The position numbers were made by a program, and so were the translations under genes. A stretch of 6,387 nucleotides of DNA. It comes from DASPXY01 sp038227745 (GTDB lineage Bacteria; Planctomycetota; Planctomycetia; Gemmatales; Gemmataceae). The DNA lies in contig JBBRPS010000622.1 of NCBI GenBank assembly GCA_038227745.1, positions 1 through 6,387 on the forward strand, in the 5' to 3' direction. Under the pieces are notes generated by a model, which did no database searches, was not told the DNA's origin, and saw only the letters and a program-made list of their open reading frames with translations. This document shows, piece after piece, positions 1-6,186 of the stretch; the first letter of the stretch is position 1; each line of letters starts with the position of its first letter.

Positions 1-141
1 CGCCCGCGCCACGATGCTGTGGCCGATGTTCAGCTCCTCCACCCCGGGGAGGCGCGCCACCGGCCCCACGTTCGCGTACGTCAGCCCGTGGCCCATGTGG
101 ACGTGCAGGCCGTGCTGTCGTGCGTAGGCCGCCGCCTCGCG
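1..141. repeat. Terminal direct repeat, left copy
   Basis: Bases 1-141 read identically to 6247-6387. The repeat lies wholly inside pdxJ and keeps its reading frame. A perfect end overlap of exactly 141 bases is what a de Bruijn assembler with k=141 leaves on a contig whose graph closes on itself, so this is best read as an assembly overlap marking a 6,246-bp loop, not as a biological terminal repeat. Confidence 0.95.
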
Positions 142-660
142 CAACTCCGTCAACTGGTGCTCGCGGTCCTTGGGCGTCCGCGCCTCGGAGTAGCGCGCCG
201 TCTGGATCTCGACCGCCTTCACTCCCAGCACCCGCGCCGCCTCGATCTGGCGGTCGTCCGGATCGACGAACAGCGACACCTCGATGCCGGCCGCCTTCAG
301 CCGCTCCACGGCCCGCGCGACCGCCTTCTGGTTGGCCACCACGTCCAGGCCGCCCTCGGTCGTCAGTTCCTCGCGCCGCTCCGGCACCAGTGTCGCCTCG
401 TCCGGCTTGACCTCGCAGGCGATGGCGACGATGGCGTCTACCGCCGCCATCTCCAGGTTCAGGCGGTTCGTCACCACCTGGCGCACCAGGCGCACGTCGC
501 GGTCCTGGATGTGCCGGCGGTCCTCGCGCAGGTGGACCGTGATGCCGTCGGCGCCGCCGAGCAGCGCCAGCACCGCGGCGGCCACCGGGTCAGGCTCGGG
601 GGCGCGCCGCGCCTGCCGGACCGTCGCCACGTGATCGATGTTCACGCCGAGTCGGATCAT
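1..660 (-). CDS. pdxJ: Pyridoxine 5'-phosphate synthase PdxJ, N-terminal 220 residues (rest of the gene is at the other end of the window)
   Basis: PdxJ condenses 1-deoxy-D-xylulose 5-phosphate with 3-amino-2-oxopropyl phosphate to make pyridoxine 5'-phosphate, the last step of the DXP-dependent vitamin B6 route, in the cytoplasm. The translation begins MIRLGVNIDHVATVRQAR and carries the family landmarks: GADGITVHLREDRRHI (about residues 36-51, His43), NLEMA with Glu70, TTEGGLDV (100-107), VEIQT with Glu151, and GHGLTY with His191. These match the active-site positions of the E. coli enzyme as I recall them. The ATG at 660 is chosen because MIRLGVNIDH aligns with the conserved N-terminus; its ribosome binding site is weak. 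The frame runs off the window at base 1, but because 1-141 repeats at 6247-6387 the gene continues to a stop at 6187, giving 239 residues, the normal length. It lies 37 bp downstream of the small membrane protein gene on the same strand, so co-transcription is likely. Confidence 0.97.
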   Translation of the reverse strand, partial: MIRLGVNIDHVATVRQARRAPEPDPVAAAVLALLGGADGITVHLREDRRHIQDRDVRLVRQVVTNRLNLEMAAVDAIVAIACEVKPDEATLVPERREELTTEGGLDVVANQKAVARAVERLKAAGIEVSLFVDPDDRQIEAARVLGVKAVEIQTARYSEARTPKDREHQLTELREAAAYARQHGLHVHMGHGLTYANVGPVARLPGVEELNIGHSIVARA

Positions 661-697
661 GACGGAGTCCCCGTAACGGTTCGCGGGCGAGCAGAGG

Positions 698-1159
698 TCA
701 CCGCAGCGTCTGCGGCCGGCCGGACTTGACTTGCAGGTAGCGGCGCGCCTCGCGGCTGAGGGCCTTGTAGGCGAAGAACGCCAGCACCAGGTCCACGATT
801 TTGTCGAGGATCGGGCCGAGCAGCGGCACGTAGGCGAGCGGGACCAGCCAGCCCGACACGAAGATCAGCGGCAGGAGGATGAGCACGATCAGCCGCGTGG
901 ACCAGGCAACGTGATAGCGGACGTCGAAGAACATGCGGAACATCGCCCGCAGCTCGGCGATCGTGTCGAACAGCAGCCACGGGTGCCGCATGAGCTCCGG
1001 GGGAAGCGGCTCGGGCGGCGGCGGCGACGGCGCGACCTCCCGGGAGGCGGCGAACCCGTCCTCGACCGCCGGCGGAGCGGTGCGCCGCTCGGCGGTGATC
1101 ATGTGTTCGATCCGCGCCGGCGCGCGCTCGGCGGCCCTGCCGGCCAGGCGCTCGGTCAC
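698..1159 (-). CDS. Small membrane protein of unknown function, two-helix hairpin
   Basis: I do not recognise the family. The 153-residue frame has a charged, probably helical N-terminus (RLAGRAAERAPARIEHMI), a proline-rich linker (PSPPPPEPLPPE, about 45-56) and a segment rich in aromatic residues (about 58-88). Two hydrophobic stretches follow at about 89-110 (LIVLILLPLIFVSGWLVPL) and 113-134 (VPLLGPILDKIVDLVLAFF), then a basic tail (LSREARRYLQVKSGRPQTLR). This suggests an inner-membrane hairpin with both ends in the cytoplasm. It sits 37 bp upstream of pdxJ on the same strand. The start is uncertain. The GTG at 1159 has no visible Shine-Dalgarno sequence and the frame stays open further upstream without an ATG. 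A well-placed ATG at 1280 lies in a neighbouring frame, so the true protein may be about 40 residues longer with a one-base error or mutation in a C tract (1183-1187). The C-terminal two thirds are secure as coding. Confidence 0.7.
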   Translation of the reverse strand: MTERLAGRAAERAPARIEHMITAERRTAPPAVEDGFAASREVAPSPPPPEPLPPELMRHPWLLFDTIAELRAMFRMFFDVRYHVAWSTRLIVLILLPLIFVSGWLVPLAYVPLLGPILDKIVDLVLAFFAYKALSREARRYLQVKSGRPQTLR

Positions 1160-1277
1160 GCGCTCGAGGAGGCGCTCTTCGAGGGGGCGGGTGTCCTGCT
1201 TCCGTGGTGCCGTCGGGGGGCAGGGCGGAGTCTCGTTGCCGGGGTGCCCTCGTGGGCGAACGCAAGCGGTCCTTCTT

Positions 1278-1290
1278 CATTATACTCCTC
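1278..1290 (-). promoter_or_regulatory. Candidate ribosome binding site and ATG (also a perfect TATAAT)
   Basis: On the minus strand GAGGAG (1290-1285) is followed after four bases by ATG (1280-1278), a good translation start. The same bases spell TATAAT (1284-1279), a perfect -10 hexamer, but no convincing -35 element lies 16-18 bp upstream. Either reading would serve the leftward membrane protein and pdxJ unit. As a start codon it begins MKKDRLRSPTRAP and is one frame away from the membrane protein frame. Confidence 0.35.
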
Positions 1291-1302
1291 GCCGCCGCCG
1301 CT

Positions 1303-1366
1303 CCGTGGGGACAAGCTGCCAGCTTGTCCCGGGGAGGAGGGACAAGCTGGCAGCTTGTCTCTACGG
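1303..1366. repeat. Double palindrome, REP/BIME-like or MITE-like
   Basis: Two palindromes stand side by side: GGGACAAGCTG-C-CAGCTTGTCCC (1308-1330, perfect 11-bp arms) and a second copy at 1339-1361 with one mismatch. The copies also pair with each other: 1303-1330 and 1339-1366 are inverted repeats matching at 26 of 28 bases around an 8-base loop. In RNA read from the plus strand the two mismatches become G-U pairs, so the hairpin would be fully paired. No target-site duplication is evident. The organisation resembles paired REP elements (BIMEs) or a very short MITE. It lies between the candidate RNA and the leftward operon. Confidence 0.75.
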
Positions 1367-1387
1367 CGCATGCACCCATGCTCCTGG

Positions 1388-1540
1388 AAAAACAAAAAGG
1401 GTCTTGCTTCCGGCAAGTTCCTCTGAGACGATACCGTTCCTGCACGGGCTTTCGCAGGCCTCCGTTCCTGGAGTCCTTGGCCCGTGCAGCGCATCGGTGA
1501 CGGGCCTGTGAAGCCCGGGCGCTCGCCCGGCAGCAAGCCC
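1388..1540 (-). ncRNA. Candidate structured RNA ending in an intrinsic-terminator-like T tract
   Basis: Read leftward from 1540, the sequence can fold into a closed structure. The 5' end GGGCTTGCTGCCGG (1540-1527) pairs with CCGGAAGCAAGACCC (1413-1399), giving 13 pairs with one bulged A and one G-A mismatch. An apical hairpin has a perfect 10-bp stem (1489-1480 with 1449-1440), an internal loop, a second stem AGGACTCC/GGAGGCCT (1477-1470 with 1463-1456, one mismatch) and a six-base loop. The closing stem is followed directly by T5-G-T5 (1398-1388). The T tract sets the strand. Closing stem, open middle and long apical hairpin recall the general architecture of 6S RNA, but I cannot assign a family and see no promoter. 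It could instead be a leader with an attenuator ahead of the leftward operon, or a structured 5' leader of the plus-strand gene at 1576. Confidence 0.4.
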
Positions 1541-1575
1541 GCGCCGAACCTTTCTTTTCACGAAGGAGCCCGCTC

Positions 1576-4003
1576 ATGTCCCCGAAGCCCTGGCGCCGCT
1601 ACTGGACCTCCCTGCGCACCCTCTTCGCCGGCCGTCCCCAGAAGGCCCCGGACAGGGACGCTATCGTCCCCGCCTCGAAACCCTGGAGGACCGCTCGACG
1701 CCGTCGGCCGTCACCTGGACCGGCGACGGCGATCACATCTCCTGGGAGGATCCGTTGAACTGGAACACCGGCACCGTACCGAGCGCCAACGATGACGTCG
1801 GCATCCGGTCGGCGCCCATGGTCAACATCGATAGCGCGGCGGCGGCCCACAGCCTGAACTCCGCCAGTTCCCTGGACGTGATCGGCAGCCTGGCGCTCTA
1901 TGCCCCCTCGGCGGTCACGGAGGGCGTGCTGCTGATCGCCGGCACGCTCGACCTCGAAGGGGGCGCGAACCTGGACCTGTACAGCTACGCGCAAGTGGAC
2001 GGCACGGTGTGGATCGCCTCGGGCACGCAGCTGACCCTGCACACGGGCACGTTCGGGTTCGGCGCCGCCACGGTGGTCGGCGACGGCCTGCTGCGGGTCA
2101 CGGACAACGCGACTGCCTCCATCGACAGCACCCCGACCGTTGAGAACTTCTCCCTGGAGCCGACCGGCTCGGTGACGGGTATGGGGACCCTCACGATCAC
2201 GGGCGCGCTGGACTGGACCGGCGGCGCGATGAGGTCGGGGGGTGTGACGCAAATCGCGGCGGGCGCGACGGCGGCTCTCCACGGCGACGCGAAAGTGAAC
2301 GGCTGGGTCGGTCGCCATCCTGGAGGGGGTTGGCTTCGACAATGGCGGCTCGGTGGAGGTCAATATCGGCGAACTACACCTCCAGCGGGTGGGCGGGATA
2401 AACACCGGCACATTTCAAATCGAAGCCGGCGCCTCGGTTTTCTTGGAGCGGTCGCCGGACCACGGGGGTGTGACGTACATGACGCTTGACCCCGAGCGGA
2501 ACGACACCTCCTCGTACATGATTCGTGGCCAGGGGTGGTTCATCATCAGAGGAGCCGAGACCTACTTTATCGTCGCGGATGGCGCCACTGTCACTGCGGA
2601 CCATGTCGCGCTGGAAACTGGGGGGACCGTGAGAGGCGTGAGCACGCTTGAGGTCAAGAATTGTCGCTGGGACGGCGGCACGATGAATTCCACGAGCCTT
2701 CCGGGCGGCCAACCTGGGCAAGGCGTGACGGTGGTTCCGCTTGGCGGCACGATGACCATCTCAGGGGTTACCAATGTAACCCTGGACAACCGACAGCTGC
2801 TTATCCACGGGGCGGTCGTCTGGGGGGCTTTCGGCAATCCGTTCGGCGATATCCTGGTTCAGAACGCAAGCAGCATTATCAATGACGGCGGCCGGTTCGA
2901 CGTGTGGAACGACGCAACGATCAGGAATGCCGATGAGAGGCAAGGCCTGTTCCTTGTGCAGAATAACGGGGTATTCCAGAAGCATATCACGGAGTACCTC
3001 GGCACCACGACGATCGGCATCGCGTTCCAGAACGGTGGCGGGACTGTTCAGGCGGACGGCAGTGTGACCTTCGGCGGAGGCTTCAGCCAGTTTCAGGGCG
3101 GCTCGCTGACGGTGTTCGGGTTTGGCACCTACATTGTTAGCAGGTGGTTTGAGGTCAACGCCGGGACGATGCAACTCCAGGGAGGTGCCCTGTACTTCCC
3201 GACTGCCTACGTGAACGGCAGCCCCGTGCCCAATTTCTCGAACGCCACGTTCCAGGGCTACGGCAGTTTGGGGGAGGCGAACGCCGGCCTGGGAATCAGC
3301 AGCGGCATCCTCTACACGGACTGCGCGCAAATCACCCTGACCGGCAATTTGACCATGAACTGTGTTTACCTGACGGACCACACCCAGACGCACCTCGCTG
3401 GCTTTACCCTGAATGCCTACCCCCCTTCCTTGAACGAGGGAGGGTCTGCCATCTACCTGGAGAATGGTAACCTGACTTACATGCAAAACCTGGCCGGCTC
3501 CACCATCCAGGGTCCCGGACTCTACCGGGGGCGGCAGCTCAACGACGGGGAGATCCTTACGGGAGAGGGCGGTCGCTAACCGGAGAAGTTGGTCGTCGAA
3601 GGGAACCTCCTGGAGGTCACAGGCACACTGTTTGTTGCGCTTACGGCCGGTGGGAACAACCTGGTGGTCCTCGGCCATGTCGTCCTGGCTTCGCCGGGAA
3701 CATCCAGTTGTCCTTGCTCAAAGGCTCCGTGCCAGACCCGAGCATCCCAGGCATGTTCTAGATCGTTCCGTTCGCGTCATACGATGGCGTCGTCGGCGTG
3801 ACAAGCATTGCTCTGGGTAACGGCGTGCTCCTGGCCATCACCTATATTACGCCGGCACGAAAGAAGCTCACGTAGGTCAGGCTTTCCAGCCTGACACGCA
3901 GCCAGCGTTAGGCGGGAAAGCCTGACCTACTTTCGTGCCGGCGTAATAACGGCACCGGCGTGAGGCTGGTAGCCACGTATTATCACCCATTCAGCCCTGG
4001 TAA
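1576..4003 (+). pseudogene. Decayed beta-strand-repeat surface protein gene of planctomycete type
   Basis: A good Shine-Dalgarno AAGGAG (1563-1568) precedes ATG 1576 by 7 bases. The start MSPKPWRRYWTSLRTLFAGRP leads, after a one-base frame change between about 1640 and 1661, into YRPRLETLEDRSTPSA (from 1662), a LEPR-XLL-like N-terminal signature of planctomycete exported proteins. Next come NWNTGTVPSANDDV and long beta-strand, Gly/Thr/Val-rich repeats typical of beta-helix surface proteins. Lesions: the early frameshift; a 4-bp tandem duplication GTCG at 2307-2314, whose removal gives KVNGWVAILEGVGFDNGG; TAA at 3577-3579 with the same frame continuing PEKLVVEGNLLEVTGT; a frame change at about 3680-3697 into GNIQLSLLKGS; TAG at 3759-3761 inside PGMF*IVPFASYDG; and a 100-bp palindromic insertion at 3847. 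Reassembled, the protein would be about 770 residues. The 3' end is approximate. The flanking genes pdxJ and WD40 are intact, so this is genuine decay more probably than read error. Confidence 0.85.
3847..3946. mobile_element. 100-bp MITE-like palindromic insertion with TA target duplication
   Basis: The element begins TTACGCCGGCACGAAAG (3847-3863) and ends CTTTCGTGCCGGCGTAA (3930-3946), which are 17-bp perfect terminal inverted repeats. Inside, GTAGGTCAGGCTTTCC (3872-3887) is the reverse complement of 3915-3930, and the middle continues to pair (CCTGACACGC with GCGTTAGG) around loop AGCCA, so nearly the whole element is one hairpin. An 8-base spacer (3864-3871) is present only in the left arm. 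TA at 3845-3846 and TA at 3947-3948 flank it, as for IS630/Tc1-mariner type insertions. Deleting the element plus one TA joins codons as AITYNGTGVRLVATYYHPF, a natural C-terminus for the host gene. It encodes no transposase, so mobilisation in trans is inferred. Confidence 0.8.
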
Positions 4004-4007
4004 GGGA

Positions 4008-4034
4008 GGAGCCCGGCGCCTTGCGGCGGGCTCC
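4008..4034 (+). terminator. Hairpin between the decayed gene and the WD40 gene
   Basis: GGAGCCCG (4008-4015) pairs perfectly with CGGGCTCC (4027-4034) around an 11-base loop. It lies just past the likely end of the decayed surface protein gene and 29 bases before the WD40 start. There is no T tract, so it is at best a weak intrinsic terminator; it could also be a leader structure just upstream of the WD40 ribosome binding site. Confidence 0.35.
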
Positions 4035-4047
4035 CCCGCTCGTCAGC

Positions 4048-4054
4048 GAAGGAG
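4048..4054 (+). promoter_or_regulatory. Ribosome binding site of the WD40 gene
   Basis: GAAGGAG is a near-consensus Shine-Dalgarno sequence placed 9 bases before ATG 4064. It fixes the start that gives the protein its signal peptide. A similar GAAGGAG (1562-1568) precedes the surface protein gene at 1576. Confidence 0.7.
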
Positions 4055-4063
4055 CAGCAGATT

Positions 4064-6019
4064 ATGGTGAGATATTTGGATGCGAGGCTGGCTAAAAGAG
4101 CGGTGGCAGCGATCGCAATTGGGTTCCTGTTCACGGTGGCTACGCGGGCCGCCGCACAGGAACGGGCCAGCTACCAAACGGTCGGCGGAGGTGGGGCCTA
4201 TCGCATGGCCTTCTCGCCCGACAGCGCGCTGCTGGCCGTGGCGGAAAACAATGGAGATATCGTCATCTGGGACGTGATCCTCGGCAAGCCTCGCCACATC
4301 CTCAAGGGGCACACCAACACGGTTACCCAACTGACCTTCGCCTCCGATGGTATCACGCTCGTCGCGGCGCACACGATCGGGCTCGTTAAAGTTCCGGCTT
4401 CGGTGGTGAAGCACTGGGACGTGGTCACAGGGCAAGAGAAGCTCTCTTTTGTCTTGGAAGATGGCGGGGCGAACAGGGCTCTCTCTGCCGACGGCCGCAT
4501 CCTGGTGACGGTGCAGGGCCATCCCAACAGGACGGCGAAGGTGTGGGACTTGACCACCCGCAAGGAGGTTGTCGCCCTACAATTGGACGCCCTCGACGTG
4601 CGGACCGCCGCGGTGACGCCGGACGGCAAATTGGTGGCGCTCGGGGGGGGAGCCGGGGAGGTCAAGCTGTTCGAGTTGCCCAGCGGGAAGCCGCGGGGAG
4701 GCTTCGAGATGATCACGGGAGGGATCGATTGGCTGACCTTCTCGCCCGACGGTCGCGTGCTGGCCGCCAAGGGGCAACTGCCCGACCGCCCCGACCGCTT
4801 CTCGGAGCTGTGCTACTTCTGGGACGTGACCGCCGGTAAGAAGATCGAGGTCGGGTGGGTGCTAAAGCGCCACGGTGGAGGTGCCTGCTTCGCTCCGAAC
4901 AGCAAGGTCTTGGCGTTCGCCATGGGTCCCGTGCATCTGTGGTCGCTGCCCGGCGGCGCCCGGCTCGCACGCCTCTCCACCCGCGACCAGAGCGCCACGG
5001 GGTCGGTGGTTATATTCTCCCCGGACGGCCGGCTAGTGGCGACGGCCAGCAGCAAGGGTACCATCCGCATCTGGGATGTGCCCAAGTTGAAGCCCGGTGC
5101 GAGTGGTATCCAACCCCGGCAGCTCTTGAAGATCGCGGCGGAAGCCATCACGTGCGTCGCCCTCTCTCCGGATGGCCGGACGGCGGCTTTCACGACCCGG
5201 GGCCGCGAGGTGAAGCTGTGGGACGTGGCCCAGGGCAAGGAGGTCGCGTCCCTGGGCGGTTATCGCTCCGGAGTGGGGGCGGTGGTGTTCTCCCCCGACG
5301 GCAAGACCCTGGCGACCAGCGCCCTGGACGAACCTGCCCGCCTTTGGGACGTAGCCGCACGCCAGGTGCGCGCCCGGCTCGAAGGGTGCGCGACAGGCAG
5401 TCGCTGGGTGGCCTTCTCCTCTGACGGCAAGATCGTAGCCACGGCCGAAGGCGACGATGCCATCCGCCTCTGGGACCCGGCCGGGGGTAAATTGCTCGCC
5501 GAACTGCACGGGGAGGCGCGGCGCCTGAGCCTCTTGGGGTTCTCCCCCGACGGCAGGACCCTGGCCTGTGCGGCCGAGAAAGGCGGCGTGGCCCTCTGGG
5601 ATATGGCAACGCGCAAGGTACGGGCGATGCTCCAAGGGCTGACCGATCCGGTCGTGAGCCTGGCCTGGAGTCCCGACGGAAAGACACTGGCGACGGCCAC
5701 TGAGAGCGTGCGGGGCGACAAGGGGGTGGTGCTGTGGGACGCCACGCTGGGCCAGCAGCGCCGGCGCCTGGAGGTGGAACGGCATGTTATGGCTCCCCTG
5801 AGCGCCTTGGCTTTTTCCCCAGATGGCCAGATTCTGGCCGTCGCCGGCAGTAGGGGCTGGATCCAGCTCTGGGACGTCGGCGCCGGCCGCTGGGTTGCCG
5901 AACTTGAGGTGCGGAGAAGTATCCTGAGCATGGCTTTCTCCCCCGACGGTCGTCTCCTCGTCGGCGGCAGCCAGGACGGCACCGTCGGCCTCTGGGGCGT
6001 CCCCGCGGCCAGACCCTAA
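4064..6019 (+). CDS. Secreted WD40-repeat protein, 14 blades (two seven-bladed beta-propellers)
   Basis: The 651-residue protein opens with a signal peptide: basic residues R3, R8, K11 and R12, a hydrophobic core of about 13-27 (AVAAIAIGFLFTVAT) and a likely cleavage site after AAA31 before QE. The rest is WD40 repeats, recognised by the recurring SPDG-x-x-LA ... WD pattern. I count 14 units, starting near residues 47, 87, 132, 183, 222, 271, 313, 361, 401, 442, 483, 525, 578 and 619. Units 2, 4, 5 and 6 are more diverged, and unit 7 is followed by a linker (KLKPGASGIQPRQ). Fourteen blades fit two seven-bladed propellers. No enzymatic or kinase domain is present, so a binding or scaffold role outside the cytoplasm is inferred; partners are unknown. 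The start is supported by the Shine-Dalgarno sequence and the signal peptide. The frame is unbroken, unlike its upstream neighbour. Secreted WD40 proteins are abundant in Gemmata-like planctomycetes. Confidence 0.93.
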   Translation: MVRYLDARLAKRAVAAIAIGFLFTVATRAAAQERASYQTVGGGGAYRMAFSPDSALLAVAENNGDIVIWDVILGKPRHILKGHTNTVTQLTFASDGITLVAAHTIGLVKVPASVVKHWDVVTGQEKLSFVLEDGGANRALSADGRILVTVQGHPNRTAKVWDLTTRKEVVALQLDALDVRTAAVTPDGKLVALGGGAGEVKLFELPSGKPRGGFEMITGGIDWLTFSPDGRVLAAKGQLPDRPDRFSELCYFWDVTAGKKIEVGWVLKRHGGGACFAPNSKVLAFAMGPVHLWSLPGGARLARLSTRDQSATGSVVIFSPDGRLVATASSKGTIRIWDVPKLKPGASGIQPRQLLKIAAEAITCVALSPDGRTAAFTTRGREVKLWDVAQGKEVASLGGYRSGVGAVVFSPDGKTLATSALDEPARLWDVAARQVRARLEGCATGSRWVAFSSDGKIVATAEGDDAIRLWDPAGGKLLAELHGEARRLSLLGFSPDGRTLACAAEKGGVALWDMATRKVRAMLQGLTDPVVSLAWSPDGKTLATATESVRGDKGVVLWDATLGQQRRRLEVERHVMAPLSALAFSPDGQILAVAGSRGWIQLWDVGAGRWVAELEVRRSILSMAFSPDGRLLVGGSQDGTVGLWGVPAARP

Positions 6020-6143
6020 ACCGCGGCCTCCCGGGGAAGACGCTGCCACGACGAGAAGCGCGGAGACCGCCATGTGGAAGCTGGGGCCACGGGTAAAGAG
6101 GCTGGATCACTTCACAGACTGCGGGGAATGACGCTGTCGGAGC

Positions 6144-6175
6144 ACAAGCCCACGGGCCGCGTCCCGTGGGCTTGT
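6144..6175. terminator. Bidirectional hairpin between convergent WD40 and pdxJ genes
   Basis: ACAAGCCCACGGG (6144-6156) and CCCGTGGGCTTGT (6163-6175) form a perfect 13-bp stem with a 6-base loop (CCGCGT). It lies 124 bp after the WD40 stop and 11 bp beyond the pdxJ stop on the other strand, the right place for a shared transcription terminator. Neither side has a strong T tract. Nothing else is recognised in the WD40-pdxJ gap. Confidence 0.65.
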
Positions 6176-6186
6176 TCGCTCCCACC

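Noticed and set aside
19..729. Long plus-strand open frame of 236 codons
   Set aside because: It is antisense to pdxJ. Its composition is Arg/His-rich as expected from a shadow frame in GC-rich DNA, while the minus strand is clearly PdxJ.
1156..1577. Several overlapping open frames with peptides such as DKLPACP or TSCQLVP
   Set aside because: These come from translating the palindromic repeat at 1303-1366 in various frames and are not real proteins.
1576..3579. Programmed ribosomal frameshifting in the surface protein gene
   Set aside because: No slippery heptamer was seen at the frame changes, one is a simple 4-bp duplication, and in-frame stops and an insertion accompany them, so decay is the simpler explanation.
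2761..3678. Minus-strand open frame of 305 codons
   Set aside because: It is antisense to the beta-repeat gene, with no recognisable motif or ribosome binding site.
3589..3801. Separate small plus-strand gene starting with TTG after the stop at 3577
   Set aside because: It continues the upstream frame directly after the TAA and matches the expected C-terminal pattern of the same protein, so it is a fragment of the decayed gene.
3845..3948. Palindrome as a rho-independent terminator of the surface protein gene
   Set aside because: No T tract follows. The TA/TA flanks and the restored frame on removal fit an inserted element better, though it may still affect transcription.
5033..6073. Minus-strand open frame of 346 codons
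   Set aside because: It lies opposite the WD40 repeats; its repetitive look is the reverse reading of the SPDG...WD units, so it is a shadow.
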